This document shows, piece after piece, positions 11,198-23,895 of a stretch of 64,000 nt of DNA. Location: contig NC_053046.1 of assembly GCF_003473485.1 (NCBI RefSeq), forward strand, positions 9,248,001 through 9,312,000, given 5' to 3'. The stretch's first letter is position 1. Each line of letters begins with the position of its first letter. The notes under the pieces were generated by a model. The model searched no databases, was not told the origin of the DNA, and saw only the letters and a list, made by a program, of their open reading frames with translations. The position numbers and the translations under genes are program-made. Source of the DNA: Medicago truncatula (taxonomy: Eukaryota > Streptophyta > Magnoliopsida > Fabales > Fabaceae).

Positions 11198-14100
11198 ATA
11201 TACAATAAAATAAGTCCTAGTAAATAATGGGTCCATTTGTTTTAGATTTTAAAAAGGGTCGTATGTTTGAGAAAGCACTTGCTAGCATCTTTATGTAAAA
11301 AAGTTGTTTTTGATGTTTTCACTCTACCTTAAAATTAGTTTTTGACAATAACTTAAGCTTCATTTAAATACCAAAATAAGTGATTACAAGACTAAAAACA
11401 GTTGTCTTTTAGAAATCATGTGTATATTAGAAAATCAATATTGTACAGTCATGAGACAAATTCTTATAATTTTTGTATGGTTCTAAATGAGTGAGATGCA
11501 TTACCAGTTGGCCATAAGCCCAATAGCCACCGATGGCTACGGGAAATAAGCAGGCGGCAATTAGTGTGTAAGCAATCTTGACTCCTTTCCACATGGGAAC
11601 GTGTGATGGATGCTTCTCACTTGAAGGCATAGTAGCCTGCAACAAAGATTTTTATGCGAATCAAAAAGATACTTGAGTAATATATTAGTCAAGTGTTTTT
11701 AGTAATCCATTGTAACTAATAAGATAAGATCCTTAGATTTCTCATGAGTAATTAGATATCTTTTCAAAATTATTCATTGAATCGACTATGAGACTAATCA
11801 TCTAATCTATAATTCAGCTAGTTAAAAGTACGCATTCCCTTCACCATAATGAGATACAAGAAGAAGAAAAAATTAAAAAGTTAAAAGTATGTGATCTAAC
11901 ATCAACTTTTTAAGTATTCTTTTTTACTGTCAATTAACTCACAGATATTATTATTTTTGTAAATTTAACTCAATTGACAGAGACATTGTATAATACATAT
12001 ATGAGTCGAGGTTCGAATCTCATACACTTCACTTATTCATGAATTTCTAGCCACTGTGTTACTTGAAAAAAAAAACTCACTTATTATTAATTAGAGAAAT
12101 GATATTTGTACAACAATCAATTTTGTGATAACTTTTGAATAATTTTTTATCATATACTCACATTATCTTCTTACCATCTCTCTTCTTTTATCTCTCTCTA
12201 TTGTTTTTATCATCTCTCTTCTTTTATCTCTCTATTGTTTTTAACCAATAAAAATAAAGAAAAAGAAATTTATCACAAAAGTTGTCACCAAATAATTGTA
12301 CAAATATGATTACTCTATTACTTATCAGGTAGAAAATCCAAAACTTACGCTTACAATTCAACCTCTTATTTTTCTATTTAATGAAATTGATCACACACAA
12401 TACTTGATGATTATAATTATTTTTTCCTATTCCAAACATTATTTAGGACTAGCTATTTTTTTGTAGTGAATAGATGAATGTTTGTATGTTACACCACTCT
12501 AAACCAGTTTGGGTCATTCTCTATCTCTCAACTTATCAACTGAACTGCAATTAATCTAACAGGAAGGAAGACTGGAAAAGTCATCCACTAACTTCAATGA
12601 TGTATACTTCATCCAACCTCTTAAACAACTTTCAACTTTGAAAGCAATACTTCGTATCAATTGTCAACAAAACAATGTACCTATCTCATTACTACAAAGT
12701 CAAAAGATAGAAGAAGCAAAGAAACTTCAAATTCACATTTTAGCATATGAAACTCCTACTAGACAAATTTACCAAGATTTGTTCCTTTCATCATTGGTCA
12801 TGCTAATTTGTGCTCTTAGAGCATTAGGTAAAAAAGTTAAAATTAAAACATTTTCATTAAAAAACTTTTCATTAAAGACAACAATTTTTTACTTTAAAAA
12901 AATTGAATATACAACTTTTTTATCATTTTCCAATACACTATTTATATACTATTAGTTTACTTGACTAATACCCTAGAGCACTCACTAATATTGTTTAACT
13001 AGCTAGCACCCCATAACCCAGAGCACTCATTAACATTTTTCTTGTAATTATTATAAGTGCATGACACTTTTTAGTATTTTCCTTTTAATTATTCCATTTG
13101 TCACCAACTTCAATAATAGTAAATAGTCAATTAAGAGAAAAATAATCTTATATAATCACATACCTGAATTTCAAGGATGAGATTGTGGCCCCTAAAGGCA
13201 AAGGCAATGATACCAAATGCATTAAACACACCAAGAATTTTTTCAACACTGTTACCTCCCCTTACTGGATTATAATTCACACCTGGTAGGGTACCCTGTG
13301 CCACGGAAGCCATCCAAATGGAGGTACAATACCCTACAGCAGTGACTGCTCCAATAAGGGAAATTCCAGCAATTGAATTCAAGTTTGGTAACTGAGACAG
13401 AACCACAGCAACACAGGTAAAAACCAAGTACCATTCCACGGTAGTCATAGGTTTGGAATTACATGATTCTCCACAAACAACCTCATAGAATGTTCTTGCT
13501 GTTGATCCTCCTATGATGATCAATGTAGTACATGTCCCAGCTGATAGGTATAGTATTGGAAATAAAGCTAGCAATTTCCCCAATTTCTCACCTGCAACAT
13601 TCCGTTCCAACACTTCATCAATTGATTTTGCCTAATTTTGTAGTTAGTTCAAGAGATAAAATAATGTCCGACCAATGTTCAACCCATGAATCAAATTTGT
13701 GAACTATTTGAAGGATTCAACATTAGCCGAAGTACATTAATTATTTGAGGCCAACTATTTAGTTTTTAATTACCTATCTCCGTGAACTTATAAGGACAAT
13801 GCATAATACATGCAAGGTCGGAGTTCGAACCCAGACACCACAAAAAAATCACTACAGTACATATTAAAAAACCGACTATCCAAATTGTTTCATAGTGGTT
13901 CACATCGGGCCACATATTTAATCTAGTTAGACTAAATTAAATTACGCAAAACACTTGATTTGTCAGGATTATGCAATCCAAACATGTGCAAATTTACCCA
14001 TGTTTTTAAATCAGCCAAACATATGTTGATTTTGTAATTATTTTAAATTAATTACATTATTGTTTACAAATTGTCCTAACAATCATTTAATACCACTCGT

Positions 14101-16422
14101 TACTCTTATTGTTTGCACAAGCAACTCAATTTTTGATGAACATCACTACATCTACCAATATTGTCATGTTACATGCCTATCTTTTTATTTAATTCACATT
14201 CAAACTAGACATGATGTATAGTTCAATCAATAGTTTATTGCATGAAAATGACATTTGTTGTTAGTTACACATTACATTTTCAGCTAAAATTTGTTGCATT
14301 TTGTTAACCATGAAAATTCCTATTCTCATTTTATGGAAAAATAAATTGGATCTAATCTCATTTTAGAGAGTATATTTTCTCTAATTTGGTGAAAACTTAG
14401 GTAAGTATTACTTGTTGCAACATCTTCCTTAAATCAAATGAAAATATAGTATCCACAAAATGAAAAAGAAATGAATGAATACGTGGTTGCATCATACCAA
14501 AAGTAACAAAGCAGAGTTGAAGGTATCGACTATAACGAACACCATCCTTGGATTCGTGAAGATGGACGAGCAACCATAAGGTATAAAGCTGCCATATGAA
14601 TGCTATTGTCAAACTTATTATTCCCCATGTCCTGCAACCAATCACACATTTGTTTCATCAATATTAAGAGCATGTGTGTGTGTGTGTGTAAGAAAATGGT
14701 TGAAAAAACTTTCTTCTTTGTTGACAATATATATAGGGTTTGAGATAAACTTGATTTTAGAAGAAAACATAAAGACATGTGATAGTTATTATAAATTAAA
14801 ATTATCTCCCTCTTGAAAAATAAGTTTGATTAAAAGTGATAATTAAATTGTACTACTATTTTCTTCCTTAAGTTATGTTGAATGTATTTCTTTTAAGTAT
14901 GTACTTAAAATAAAATATTAAATATTAATTTTTACCAACATACCCAACCCATTACCGTCACCATCGACCCATCCAATATTGTACCCCCACCACACCTTCT
15001 AATATTTCAGTACATCAACATGTTAAATTTTTGTGTGTTTATGTTTAGATAAATGAATTTCCTAGCTTATAATTTTTTTTTATAAAATACAAATTATTAA
15101 TAATAACTTGTGAATCAAATAAGTACTAGTGTAAAAGACTTGAGTGATTCTATAAGTTATCAAATATTCTTTTAAAAAAAAGTTATCAAACATAATTAAT
15201 TATTATAGAGTTAAAGATTATTTTTTTTTAATAATATTATGACAATTAATAATCCCCATTTTAAAAATGCTTATTTATAAAACAATGAAATATGAATTTT
15301 TTAGATGTAAAAATTATTTTAATTTTAAAATTATACAACTACGGGTTGTAGTATTTTAAAACAAAAACAAAATGGGAAATATATGGACAACTTTGAAAAT
15401 CTGGTCTATCATGAATTTATTTATAAATTTTAGTCTAAGTGTGTTGAATAAACTTTATTACAGTTGACTATTGTTATTTTATATTAAACATGATTAAAAT
15501 GCATAGATAACATGAAGAATTTGTAAAAAAGTAATTTTTTAATCAAATCACTCAATCATCTTTGATTATTTTATTACATTCAATGATTAGCAAAATTTAA
15601 AATTCTAATTACATCTTGATGATATTTTTAGTTGATGATAATATAACGATATCTTTAAAAATAATTTACCCATATAAATAAATTAGTCACAATTTTTTTA
15701 ATAATTATTTACCCATAGTTTAAAATATTTTATAGAGTCATTCAGTTATATTGGAGTATGATATCACATTGTCATATCATTTTGTAAAAGATCTCAAAAT
15801 ATTAGCTAGTATTGTAAAAAATCTTCATTTAGATTTTATCTCAATACTAGTAGTAGGTAGTAGCATGAAGGAGAAAACTAATGACAAAATGAATCTGAAA
15901 AATGGATAAATTAACAGTGAGGATATATAACTAAGATGAGACTGTCCACTAAACAATTATTGAAAAATGATAGGCATGAAATGAGAGGCACACATGCATG
16001 AGTCAATTTTATAAATAAAATATTCACACTTGAATCAATTAAAAATATGAATGAAGAAGAACTTACCAACCAAGAATAGTGAAAGCAACAGGAAGAACAA
16101 GAGCTTGAATACCAATCCCAGAACAAAGAGTATGAAAAGCAGCATAATATTTGTTACCATTTCTTGACTCAGTTATTGGAAGCCAAGCATCTTGAGGATC
16201 AAGTTTGATTAGTCTCAAAGCATTCCTAACAGGTGTTCCTAAAGGGGTAATAAACCTTGGTGGGGTAAAAGACATTCTTGGTGTTCTAGGGGTCTTGTTC
16301 TTTGGATTTGGTGTATCCTCATTCTCTGAATGAAGAAGGGGTGATCTTGTGAGAGATGGTGAGTATTGAAGCTGAGAGGGGGGACATGATACTGGTGATT
16401 TGATTTCCTTAGCTTCAGCCAT
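10650..16422 (-). CDS. Amino-acid transporter, lysine-histidine-transporter-like 8 (AATL1) type, copy A (5 exons, 512 aa)
   Basis: Proton-coupled amino-acid permease of the AAAP family, expected in the plasma membrane with about 11 membrane spans. Exons on the minus strand: 16422-16067, 14631-14498, 13591-13164, 11636-11505, 11138-10650. All borders are GT/AG and the sum is 1539 nt. A Pro/Ser-rich cytosolic N-terminus ends in LDPQDAWLPITESRNG. Hallmarks follow: QALVLPVAFTILGW, EWYLVFT, LSQLPNLNSIAG, IIAFAFRGHNLILEIQ, FQIYGMP, and LAGLIGG with LPVTLAYPCFMW. An in-frame ATG at 16455 would add 11 residues. The TATA box at 16485-16491 would put transcription start close to 16455, and copy B begins at the position matching 16422, so 16422 is preferred. 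Paralogue of the gene at 26759-30150; its introns are about twice as long. Substrate is unknown. Confidence 0.92.
11170..11193. repeat. (TA)n microsatellite in intron 4 of copy A
   Basis: A run of about 12 TA units just upstream of the last exon. Copy B has nothing similar at the matching place. Confidence 0.8.
12094..12315. mobile_element. MITE in intron 3 of copy A (GATATTTGTACAAC family)
   Basis: The ends are inverted over about 40 bp: GAGAAATGATATTTGTACAA on the left, and GAGTAATCATATTTGTACAA reading inward from the right. A TA flanks both ends. The interior has TCTCTCTTCTTTTATCTC twice. Related copies lie at 46895-47056 and 49504-49692. Confidence 0.7.
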
Positions 16423-16484
16423 GTGTTTCCTCACTTTGTTCTCTTGTTTTTCCACACCTACTGTATGTGTTGCACTTTGGATGT

Positions 16485-16491
16485 TTATATA
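16485..16491 (-). promoter_or_regulatory. TATA box of transporter copy A
   Basis: TATATAA on the minus strand, 63 bp upstream of the preferred ATG (16422) and only about 30 bp from the alternative ATG (16455). This decides for the inner start. Confidence 0.6.
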
Positions 16492-18618
16492 GATGGGTGT
16501 GGAAGAATTAATGTATATAATATACTAAAGAGATTAATTGTTATGTATAGGTGAGTAGAATATTTTTACATATATTATATTAATGCAATAAAATGATTTT
16601 AAAATTTGGGGTAAGTCTAAGTCAACCTTTACGAAATATATCGATAAGGTAAGAAAAGTTTTTTACATATAAAATTATTTTAAAATCATTTCTCATCTGA
16701 TGTGGATTCTCAACACCTGTCTCACATCTTTTAAACCAAATATCTATTGCGAGAATTATTTTTTTTTTTGAAAGAATCTATTGTGAGACTTATAAAGTGG
16801 CGTTGTAGTGGGATGTTCAACAAATCATATATAAACTTTCATACCACTTTAAAATTTAAATTGCTTTTAATTTGACATTTACAAATTTGACAAATCATAT
16901 TATAATGTTACTTAGGGGCAGATGCGACCCATTTGAGTGACTTCGATTAAACCTTTTAAACTTAAAAAAGTACGCATATTTTGATAGTTTCTACTACTTG
17001 ATTCTCCCTCCATAACAAAACGCAGGTGAACAAAAAAGTCATATATATATATTTTTTTTTTTTAATTTTAGACTAAATATATATGATTATGTTAGATCTT
17101 TTATTTGTCCTCATTAGAAACAATGTATAATATATGTAAGGTTCGTGACTAAAAAAAAAAACTTTTATTTATATTTTGTTCAAAATGTAGTATCAATTAA
17201 TTAATATTGGTTTTGTAAAAAAAAATAATAATAATTAATATTGGTCACGTGACTCAACAATGTAATGGGTAAGAAACAACATAAAAACTTCAATCATATC
17301 CTTTATTTTTTAGTAAAAAAATCTTCAAATTCTATCCTTCAATAAATCAACAGAAATATTTTGGGTCCAACCATACTACTATAGACTATATAAAGACAAT
17401 GATACTGTTTTTTTATTTAATATTCAATAAACATTCTCTCTCCAATAAAATCCTCTCTATATATAGTATATGATTTAACTTGTTTGTATATATTCTATTT
17501 AATATGTTTTATTTATAAAATAAAATATTATATTATATGTACTATTATATATGTCATATATATAGTATTTATGTTTTTACAAGAAAAAGTATATATGTCA
17601 TATGGTATTTATTTCTTTTCAAGAAAAAGAAGAAATATGTCATTATATTGCAAAGGGTATTCATATAAATATCTTTTTTGTTTGTGTTGGCATTGTTCTT
17701 CAAATAATATATGTACACTATAAAAAAGATCACATGTGTGTCCACAAGTCTTAACTTAATTGATATAAATATGAAAATTGATACTTCTTACGTTTCTAAA
17801 TATAAGTAAAATTGACTTTTTAGATTCATTCATTTAATGATGAATGTAACAGGAAATTATGCAGCAAACTTCTTGATTGTATCAATATCAATATCAATAT
17901 AGCATTGATTGTAACTTTTTTGAACATAAAAATCAAATTAAATAAAGGGCATTTTCGGTATATCATCATTAAATATGTAGCAAATTGTCAACTTTTGTTT
18001 GTATTTTGTAACCAGTAGATGGGTCAAAATTTGCTTATACATCCTCCGTCCCAAATTGTATGTCGCTTTGGAGAAAAAATTTGTCTCAAATTATATGTCG
18101 CTTTACAATACCAATGAAACATTAATGTTACTTTTCTTATTATATCATTAACTATTTATTACTATCTCTTCTTTTAATTTTTTCATTTATCTTTCTCATA
18201 TCATTTATTAAGGACAATTTTGTAAAACAATTCATAATATCTCTTTTCCGCACAATATTAATTACATTTCTTAATACGTGTGAAATGCCCAAAACGTTAT
18301 ATAATTTGGAACAGAGAGAATATATCGTAACGGAAGGAGTAAGTTAGACATCGTGATTAGGGTTTGAATCCAGTATATGTTTCTAGTAACTATTGTCACT
18401 TCTTTTGCAAACACCGAAAAAGAAAGATCACATGAGTTGTGTTGTGACCAAAATTTATGTGTTGTAGATAAAAGTTTATGATCCGTTGTTTTCCATGTTC
18501 TTTACAGCAATATATATTAGACACACCCTTAGACAAATTGTTTGTCACATGTAAAACTCTCATACTTCATTATCTTCCTGACTCAAATTATAAACCGAAA
18601 ATGAATATGTGCTATGTA
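16492..18618. other. Intergenic upstream of transporter copy A
   Basis: Very AT-rich, with no gene recognised. It holds a half copy of a small MITE at 17782-17850 (same text as the left half of the element at 18973-19116) and the Stowaway-like element at 18040-18339. Part of it must be the promoter of transporter copy A. Confidence 0.6.
18040..18339. mobile_element. Stowaway-like MITE, degenerate copy
   Basis: Left end CATCCTCCGTCCCAAATTG, right end CGGAAGGAG followed by TA. The internal text is the same as in the better copy at 20943-21223, for example TATGTCGCTTTACAATACCA and the ACGTGTGAAATG segment. The right terminus is eroded. Confidence 0.75.
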
Positions 18619-18691
18619 GCTGTCTTAGCTCAGCTGGTAGAGCGCGTGGCTTTTAACCACGTGGTCGTGGGTTCGATTCCCACAGACAGCG
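18619..18691 (+). tRNA. tRNA-Lys (anticodon TTT)
   Basis: The 73-nt sequence folds as a standard nuclear tRNA. The acceptor stem GCTGTCT pairs perfectly with AGACAGC and is followed by discriminator G. The D-arm contains the A box (TTAGCTCAGCTGG). The anticodon stem CGTGG/CCACG encloses loop CTTTTAA, giving anticodon TTT. The T-arm GTGGG/CCCAC encloses TTCGATT (B box). There is no intron and CCA is not encoded. It decodes AAA/AAG as lysine. A five-T stretch follows 15 bp downstream. It lies alone between the two transporter genes. Confidence 0.97.
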
Positions 18692-18706
18692 ACAAATAAG
18701 AAATTC

Positions 18707-18711
18707 TTTTT
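18707..18711 (+). terminator. RNA polymerase III terminator of tRNA-Lys
   Basis: TTTTT run starting 16 bp after the tRNA end; four or more T residues end Pol III transcription. Confidence 0.8.
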
Positions 18712-18972
18712 ATTCCTTTCTTTACTTTCAATTTTCTTTTGCTTATACTTTTTGGGAAATGTTAAAAGAGTGTTTTAAATGCACTTTTTAACAACTTTAA
18801 ATAGTAAGTTTTTGTAAGTTTTTATAGAAGTTTATGAATTTAATGTATTGAAAATTGAAGTAATTGATTTTTTCAATAAACATTTTTTTAATTAGAAATC
18901 CTTAACGTGAGGACCCATACTTTTTTATGGGAGCCTGTTTCTTTCTGGAAAAAAAAAAAAGTTTAGTGCATA

Positions 18973-19116
18973 CTCCCTACGTATCTAAATATAAGTAAAT
19001 TTTACTTTTTATGTTCATTCAATTAATGATGTATGTGGTCAATAATATGGACCGCATACATCATTAATTGAATGAACCTAAAAAGTAAAATTTGTTTATA
19101 TTTAAAATGGAGGGAG
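18973..19116. mobile_element. Palindromic Stowaway-like MITE, 144 bp
   Basis: Near-perfect foldback: CTCCCT at the left and AGGGAG at the right, flanked by TA at 18971-18972 and 19117-19118. The arms share TAAAAAGTAAAATTT, TTCATTCAATTAATGATG and related text, around a short centre near 19045. Stowaway elements duplicate TA. Half of a sister copy lies at 17782-17850. Confidence 0.88.
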
Positions 19117-20942
19117 TATGTAACACTCATAAATATACAGTTACTTTGTAACAAAAAAGTGCAAAGAAATAATTTCATAATACACCCCATTTAACTATTT
19201 CTATGGTTCTTTCAAAAAAAAAAATAATACTATTTCTATGGTCTTAGTTCATTTTTCAAGCGGGGATATGTTCATTGTTCAACTATATGAAAATAACTTT
19301 TTATTCTTTGCTTCTTAAAAAAAACTTTTTCTTTGTTAATAGAAACTATATGTATAGAACTTTATGTATTTTTTTAAAGAATATATGTATAGAACTTGAT
19401 GTCTTGATTTAAGTTTTATCCTAAAAATAAGTATAATGAAATGAATGAAAGTTTACTTATTTTCTTAGCCACTACTAAAATAATTTTATTTTATATCTGA
19501 GTACGGACGGAATACTCATGTACTACTACAAATAAACTAATATGTATCCATGATTTTATTATTAAAAATAATTTAATTGATAATGAAATGATGGAGAAAA
19601 ATCGTTTTCAAAAGATATACGGTAGATCCAATAAGCATGCAATTGCAAAATTATGTCTCAAACTAGGTGTGTAGAGACGTAGGAGCATTCCATGCGAACA
19701 TTGTATGATACATTTAATTATTTAGTAGACTTTGTGTGACCGGCCAAATAAAAGTATCTACGGTGGTTGGTACATAATTAATTTCTTTATTTCTTTAAAA
19801 AAAAAAAAATATTCTTTATTGTTTTGGTAAAAAAAAGTCATGGAAAAATTAACCGATTGTGTCAACGCATCAATTTGTTCTAAGATAGTATTTGGCCCGA
19901 CTTATTTTTGACTTTTCTACATTATAAAAGGAGAAGTTGGGCCAAACATATTTCTTGAGAAGCACTTAATATAAAAAGTTGCTTATTTTTTGTGTGTAAA
20001 ATACACAAATAAATGACTTTTGTTAAAGTTGTTGAAACCTACTTCTAAAAATTCTCGGCAACTTTTTTCTAAGATTTCCCCTTCGAATCCCACTGAGCAC
20101 ATTTTATATTTCATTTTATTTGATTTCTTACAGCATGCATGTGGTCTACAATTGCTGTTTTTTGTTTGTTTTTACCATTTTTTTAATTGCTATAATTTGT
20201 TTAGGTTAAAAAATGGTCATCTTTTATTAATGGTATTAACAAATTAGTTATACAAATTTTTCTTAAAAAAAAATTAGTTATACAAATTACTATTCATAAA
20301 TGGGCACTTTTTATTGACAATATGGTATACTATTTTTTTTTTAAAGGAATGGTATATTATTTATGACGTGCTCTTTTAAATAAATATTGTGATGTAAATT
20401 CATAGGTTCATGATGTATAAATTTTTATAAATCTTTTTTTTTTGACAAAGAATTTTTATAAATCTTATTCACCTCTTTATATATAAAATTTTTATAATTT
20501 TTTATTCATTTTCCCCTAAAATAAATGTTTGTTTCATTTTAAAAATATTTATTTATTTATCATAATTTATTATGAAATATGAACTTTCTTAAAATAATTC
20601 ATTTTGTTTAAAAATATTATCAAACACTTTAACATAAAATAGATTTTGAAATAAAAAGAAAAATTTACCAAACAACTTAAACTTAATTTCTAAAGCTCAT
20701 ATTTTAACTTCATGCTATTTGTGGTATGATTTCGGTTAATCATTCTTTGCCTAATTTTTGAATGGTTAATGTTTCAAGTTTGATGTATGGTTTCAGACAA
20801 AGACATCTGGATATTATCGACCTAACTTTGCATAATTCAACTTTACACCCATTCTATTGTCAAAAAACTTTACACCCATTCTCTGCATATATTTCAGTTT
20901 TTTTGAAGGATGCAGATATTTCATTTCTTCTCTTATCATATA

Positions 20943-21223
20943 CTCCCTCCGTCCCAAATTGTATGTCGCTTTGGAAAAAAAAATTGTCTTAAATTATATG
21001 TCACTTTACAATACCAATGAAATATTAATGTTACTTTTCCTATTATATCCTTAACTATTAATTACTCTATCTTCTTTCAATTATTTCATTTATCTTTTCC
21101 ATACCATTTATTAGGGATAATTTTGTAAAACAACTCATAATTTCTCTTCCCCACATAATATTAATTACATTTCTTAATACGTGTGAAATGGCCAAAACGT
21201 CATACAATTTGGGACGGAGAGAG
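20943..21223. mobile_element. Stowaway-like MITE, 281 bp, well preserved
   Basis: Left terminus CTCCCTCCGTCCCAAATTG, right terminus CAATTTGGGACGGAGAGAG, flanked by TA at 20941-20942 and 21224-21225. This fits the Stowaway (Tc1/mariner) signature of a CTCCCTCCGT end with a TA duplication. No coding capacity. Better preserved sister of 18040-18339. Confidence 0.9.
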
Positions 21224-21837
21224 TACCGGTCATCTATAATACCATATTCCTCTCTTCTCTTTCCAACTGTACTCCTCATTTTATTCTTTCAGATTGTCTT
21301 TTATTCTATTTTAACATAACTAAATTGTTCATAATGAACATGTCCGGTCCAATTAAATTAATGGCTCTGTTCAAATATAAAAAATGAACCTCTAATAAAA
21401 AAATAGAAAAAGTCATCATCAATTTAAATTTTAAATAACATCAGACAAAACACAATTTTTTTTATTTTTTATAATAAGTTATCAGTTTCTTGTTTAACTT
21501 TTACCTACAGACAAAATCGTAGATAAATTTAAAATTAAACCATGAACATTTATCTACTGATGACTAAAAGTAAATTTTCTTGTTTTTGAAAAAATGAGCC
21601 CCAAAATTTTGAAGCCATGTTCTATAGAACTTGTTGCACCCTCTAAGGATAATGCATATGATGGATTTGTGATCCCCTATTGAGATGAAAATTGCACACA
21701 ACTTCATAAATGAATTTAAATTTCGGATGAGTAGAGTTCTTCATCTAAGAACCGAATGATTAACAAAAATATATATAAAATTGCTCTTCTTCCATTCAAA
21801 ATTACTTACTTCCATACAAACTGATAAAAATATCACC

Positions 21838-21950
21838 CACGTGACTTAAGTCACGTTGACTTCCAACGTGAGTTAACTCATGCTCATTACAGGTCAACGT
21901 GACTTAAATCGCGTAGGTTGTAGGCCAGCGTGAGTTAAGTCACGCTCTGC
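21838..21950. repeat. Cluster of four palindromic CGTGA(C/G)TTAA modules
   Basis: A perfect 16-bp palindrome, CGTGACTTAAGTCACG, lies at 21840-21855. Three diverged modules follow at about 25-35 bp spacing: AACGTGAGTTAACTCATG, AACGTGACTTAAATCGCG and GCGTGAGTTAAGTCACGC. No surrounding protein gene or element end was recognised. Confidence 0.75.
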
Positions 21951-22087
21951 CTGTGTCCAGTAGCAGAACAACATATTTGGTTTTTTTTCCTTCCTTCATT
22001 CATTCTTCCATACACTCATCCGATCCATGTGCGCTTTGTAAGGATCTATTACAACGAGACCCTTAACCGATACAAAAAGCATAACAT

Positions 22088-22107
22088 GGGGGGGGGGGGG
22101 GGGGGGG
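22088..22107 (+). repeat. G20 homopolymer
   Basis: Twenty G residues in a row in an otherwise AT-rich region. It could form a G-quadruplex, or its length could be an assembly inaccuracy. Confidence 0.85.
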
Positions 22108-22527
22108 TGTTGATCCTCCCTGTAAGAATTTGAATAGTCCATGGGTAGGGCTCCGTTGAAGTGCTGAAATGTTCATGCATGCATTAACATATACTAATCA
22201 ATAAACAACACATAATATTACATGTTTGACATTTAGGTAAATACACATGGTTTAGATTTCGGGCATATAAATTGTGATAAATTAGACCAACTTCACTTCT
22301 TAAATGGCACAATGTTGGGTGATTTTGGGTGTTTTGGTGATTTTTTTAGGGCAAAAATGTAATTATTGAAATGGAAGGGGGTTTCTGATAGTACATAGGC
22401 ATGATTCAAGTTATATAATCCGAACAGAGGTAAAATAGAAAGTTTGGAGAATCCGCAAGAAAGCCAGAGGGTGAGAAAATAAATTCTCCAATACAAAGCA
22501 TCCACATCGGGTTGTTTATCAGCGAGT

Positions 22528-22745
22528 CTAGAATATGAAAATGACTCTTCTCACTTCTTAAATTGTTGTTTTTTAGCTGTCATCGAGCACTTTTAAGATC
22601 AGTTAAACCCATTTAAAAAGTTATTGAACCACTCTTAAAAATGCACAATGACAATTAACTGCCATTTAAAAAGCCAAACTACTATTAACCGTTGTTGAGC
22701 TATGTTTTTGAGCAATTTGAGAAGTGAGAAGAGTAATTTTCCTAG
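22528..22745. mobile_element. Inverted-repeat MITE-like element
   Basis: Left end CTAGAATATGAAAATGACTC. The right end on the opposite strand is CTAGGAAAATTACTCTTCTC. The arms match over ACTCTTCTCACTTCT and AAATTG. The interior repeats themes such as CAATTAACTGCC and TATTAACCGTTG. No target duplication was fixed. Confidence 0.55.
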
Positions 22746-23687
22746 AACATTGTCACATCATAATCATTTTAACTTCTCAAAAGTTGCTCTTTAGACGCCT
22801 AACAATTGCTCACATGCAACTCAACCTCAAATTACCCAAAATAATTTCAACGGCAATTTACTATCGTGCATGGATCTTTTTGAACCGATTTAAAAAGTTC
22901 TGAACGACAATTAACTATTGTTTTATAGTAAACATTAATTTATTACCGTTTAGTAGGTGTATGTAAGTAATTGCTAGGTTGCTAAAGAGCAATCCTCTAA
23001 GCACTTCTCTCAGCCAGCCAAAGTAATCCATAAAATTATCCCCTAAAAAAATGTAGTCATAAAATTTTAAGCAGCAGTTAGAATTTGTAAATTTGTGAAT
23101 ATGTGTGTCTTATGTTGTATGCCTAAACTATTTCAGGTATTTCATCCTTAACTCTGTGTTTATCTACTCTTGGCCATGATTTGTCCTGGTGGTGTTTGCT
23201 GTTGCTCTTTTTTTCTACTTCTTCCACAATTTTTTTCTCAAAAATAATTATTATTAGTGGAGAAATTCCATTGAAATCTCGCGAGTGCCATTGGTGTACG
23301 CCTCCAATGATGGCTCCAAATTGTTTCCTAGCAAGCATGGTACCCTATTTTTGCTTGTTAGCCCAAATCAAGCATGGTAGCCTATTTTTCCACCTCTAAT
23401 GGGATAATCGTGCATATGCTTCCTTATTGGTCCTAGTTTCAATTAGTGGCCGTTTTTCCTTTGTTGCTAACTTTATATGAGAATACTTTCTTTATGGAGG
23501 AGGGGGTGCAGGAGTGGAGTTGTGAGGCCAATCATGTCTACGGCAAGGGTAATTGATGTGCAGATAATTAAGTTGACAAATCTTGATGTCATCCAGCTGT
23601 GAGAAGCCTAGCCTACGCCAAGTAATATTATGCTATAAATAAGGATTGACTTATTGGAATGGATGTTATATAAGTCAAAAGGGTTTT

Positions 23688-23895
23688 GGATCCGTTTTGA
23701 TTAACTTATTTTCAAACTATGTAAATAAATAAGCTTTTATGTTAATTCATAATAAGTTCTCAGTAACGAAAACTATATCTTCATACATTGTTTTTTAGAA
23801 ACTATCTTGATAAGCTTATGAAAATATATTAAAGCTTCTTTATTTGAATAAGTTGTTTTACATAAGCTCAAAAATAAGTCAATTCAAACAGACCC
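23688..23895. mobile_element. MITE with GTCTGTTTG-type ends, about 208 bp
   Basis: Left GGATCCGTTTTGATTAACTT; right end on the other strand GGGTCTGTTTGAATTGACTT. Both continue with TATTTT and an ATGTAAA block, giving terminal inverted repeats near 40 bp. Interior text resembles the AATAAGCTT words of the large hAT-like element at 42338-44978. Confidence 0.65.

Noticed and set aside
13131..13613. Separate 160-aa protein with its own Met (MLERNVAGEK...)
   Set aside because: The first residues are intron read-through; the acceptor at 13592 and in-phase joining show it is exon 3 of the transporter.
18478..18699. 73-codon frame over the tRNA
   Set aside because: Its C-terminal half is just the tRNA-Lys sequence translated.
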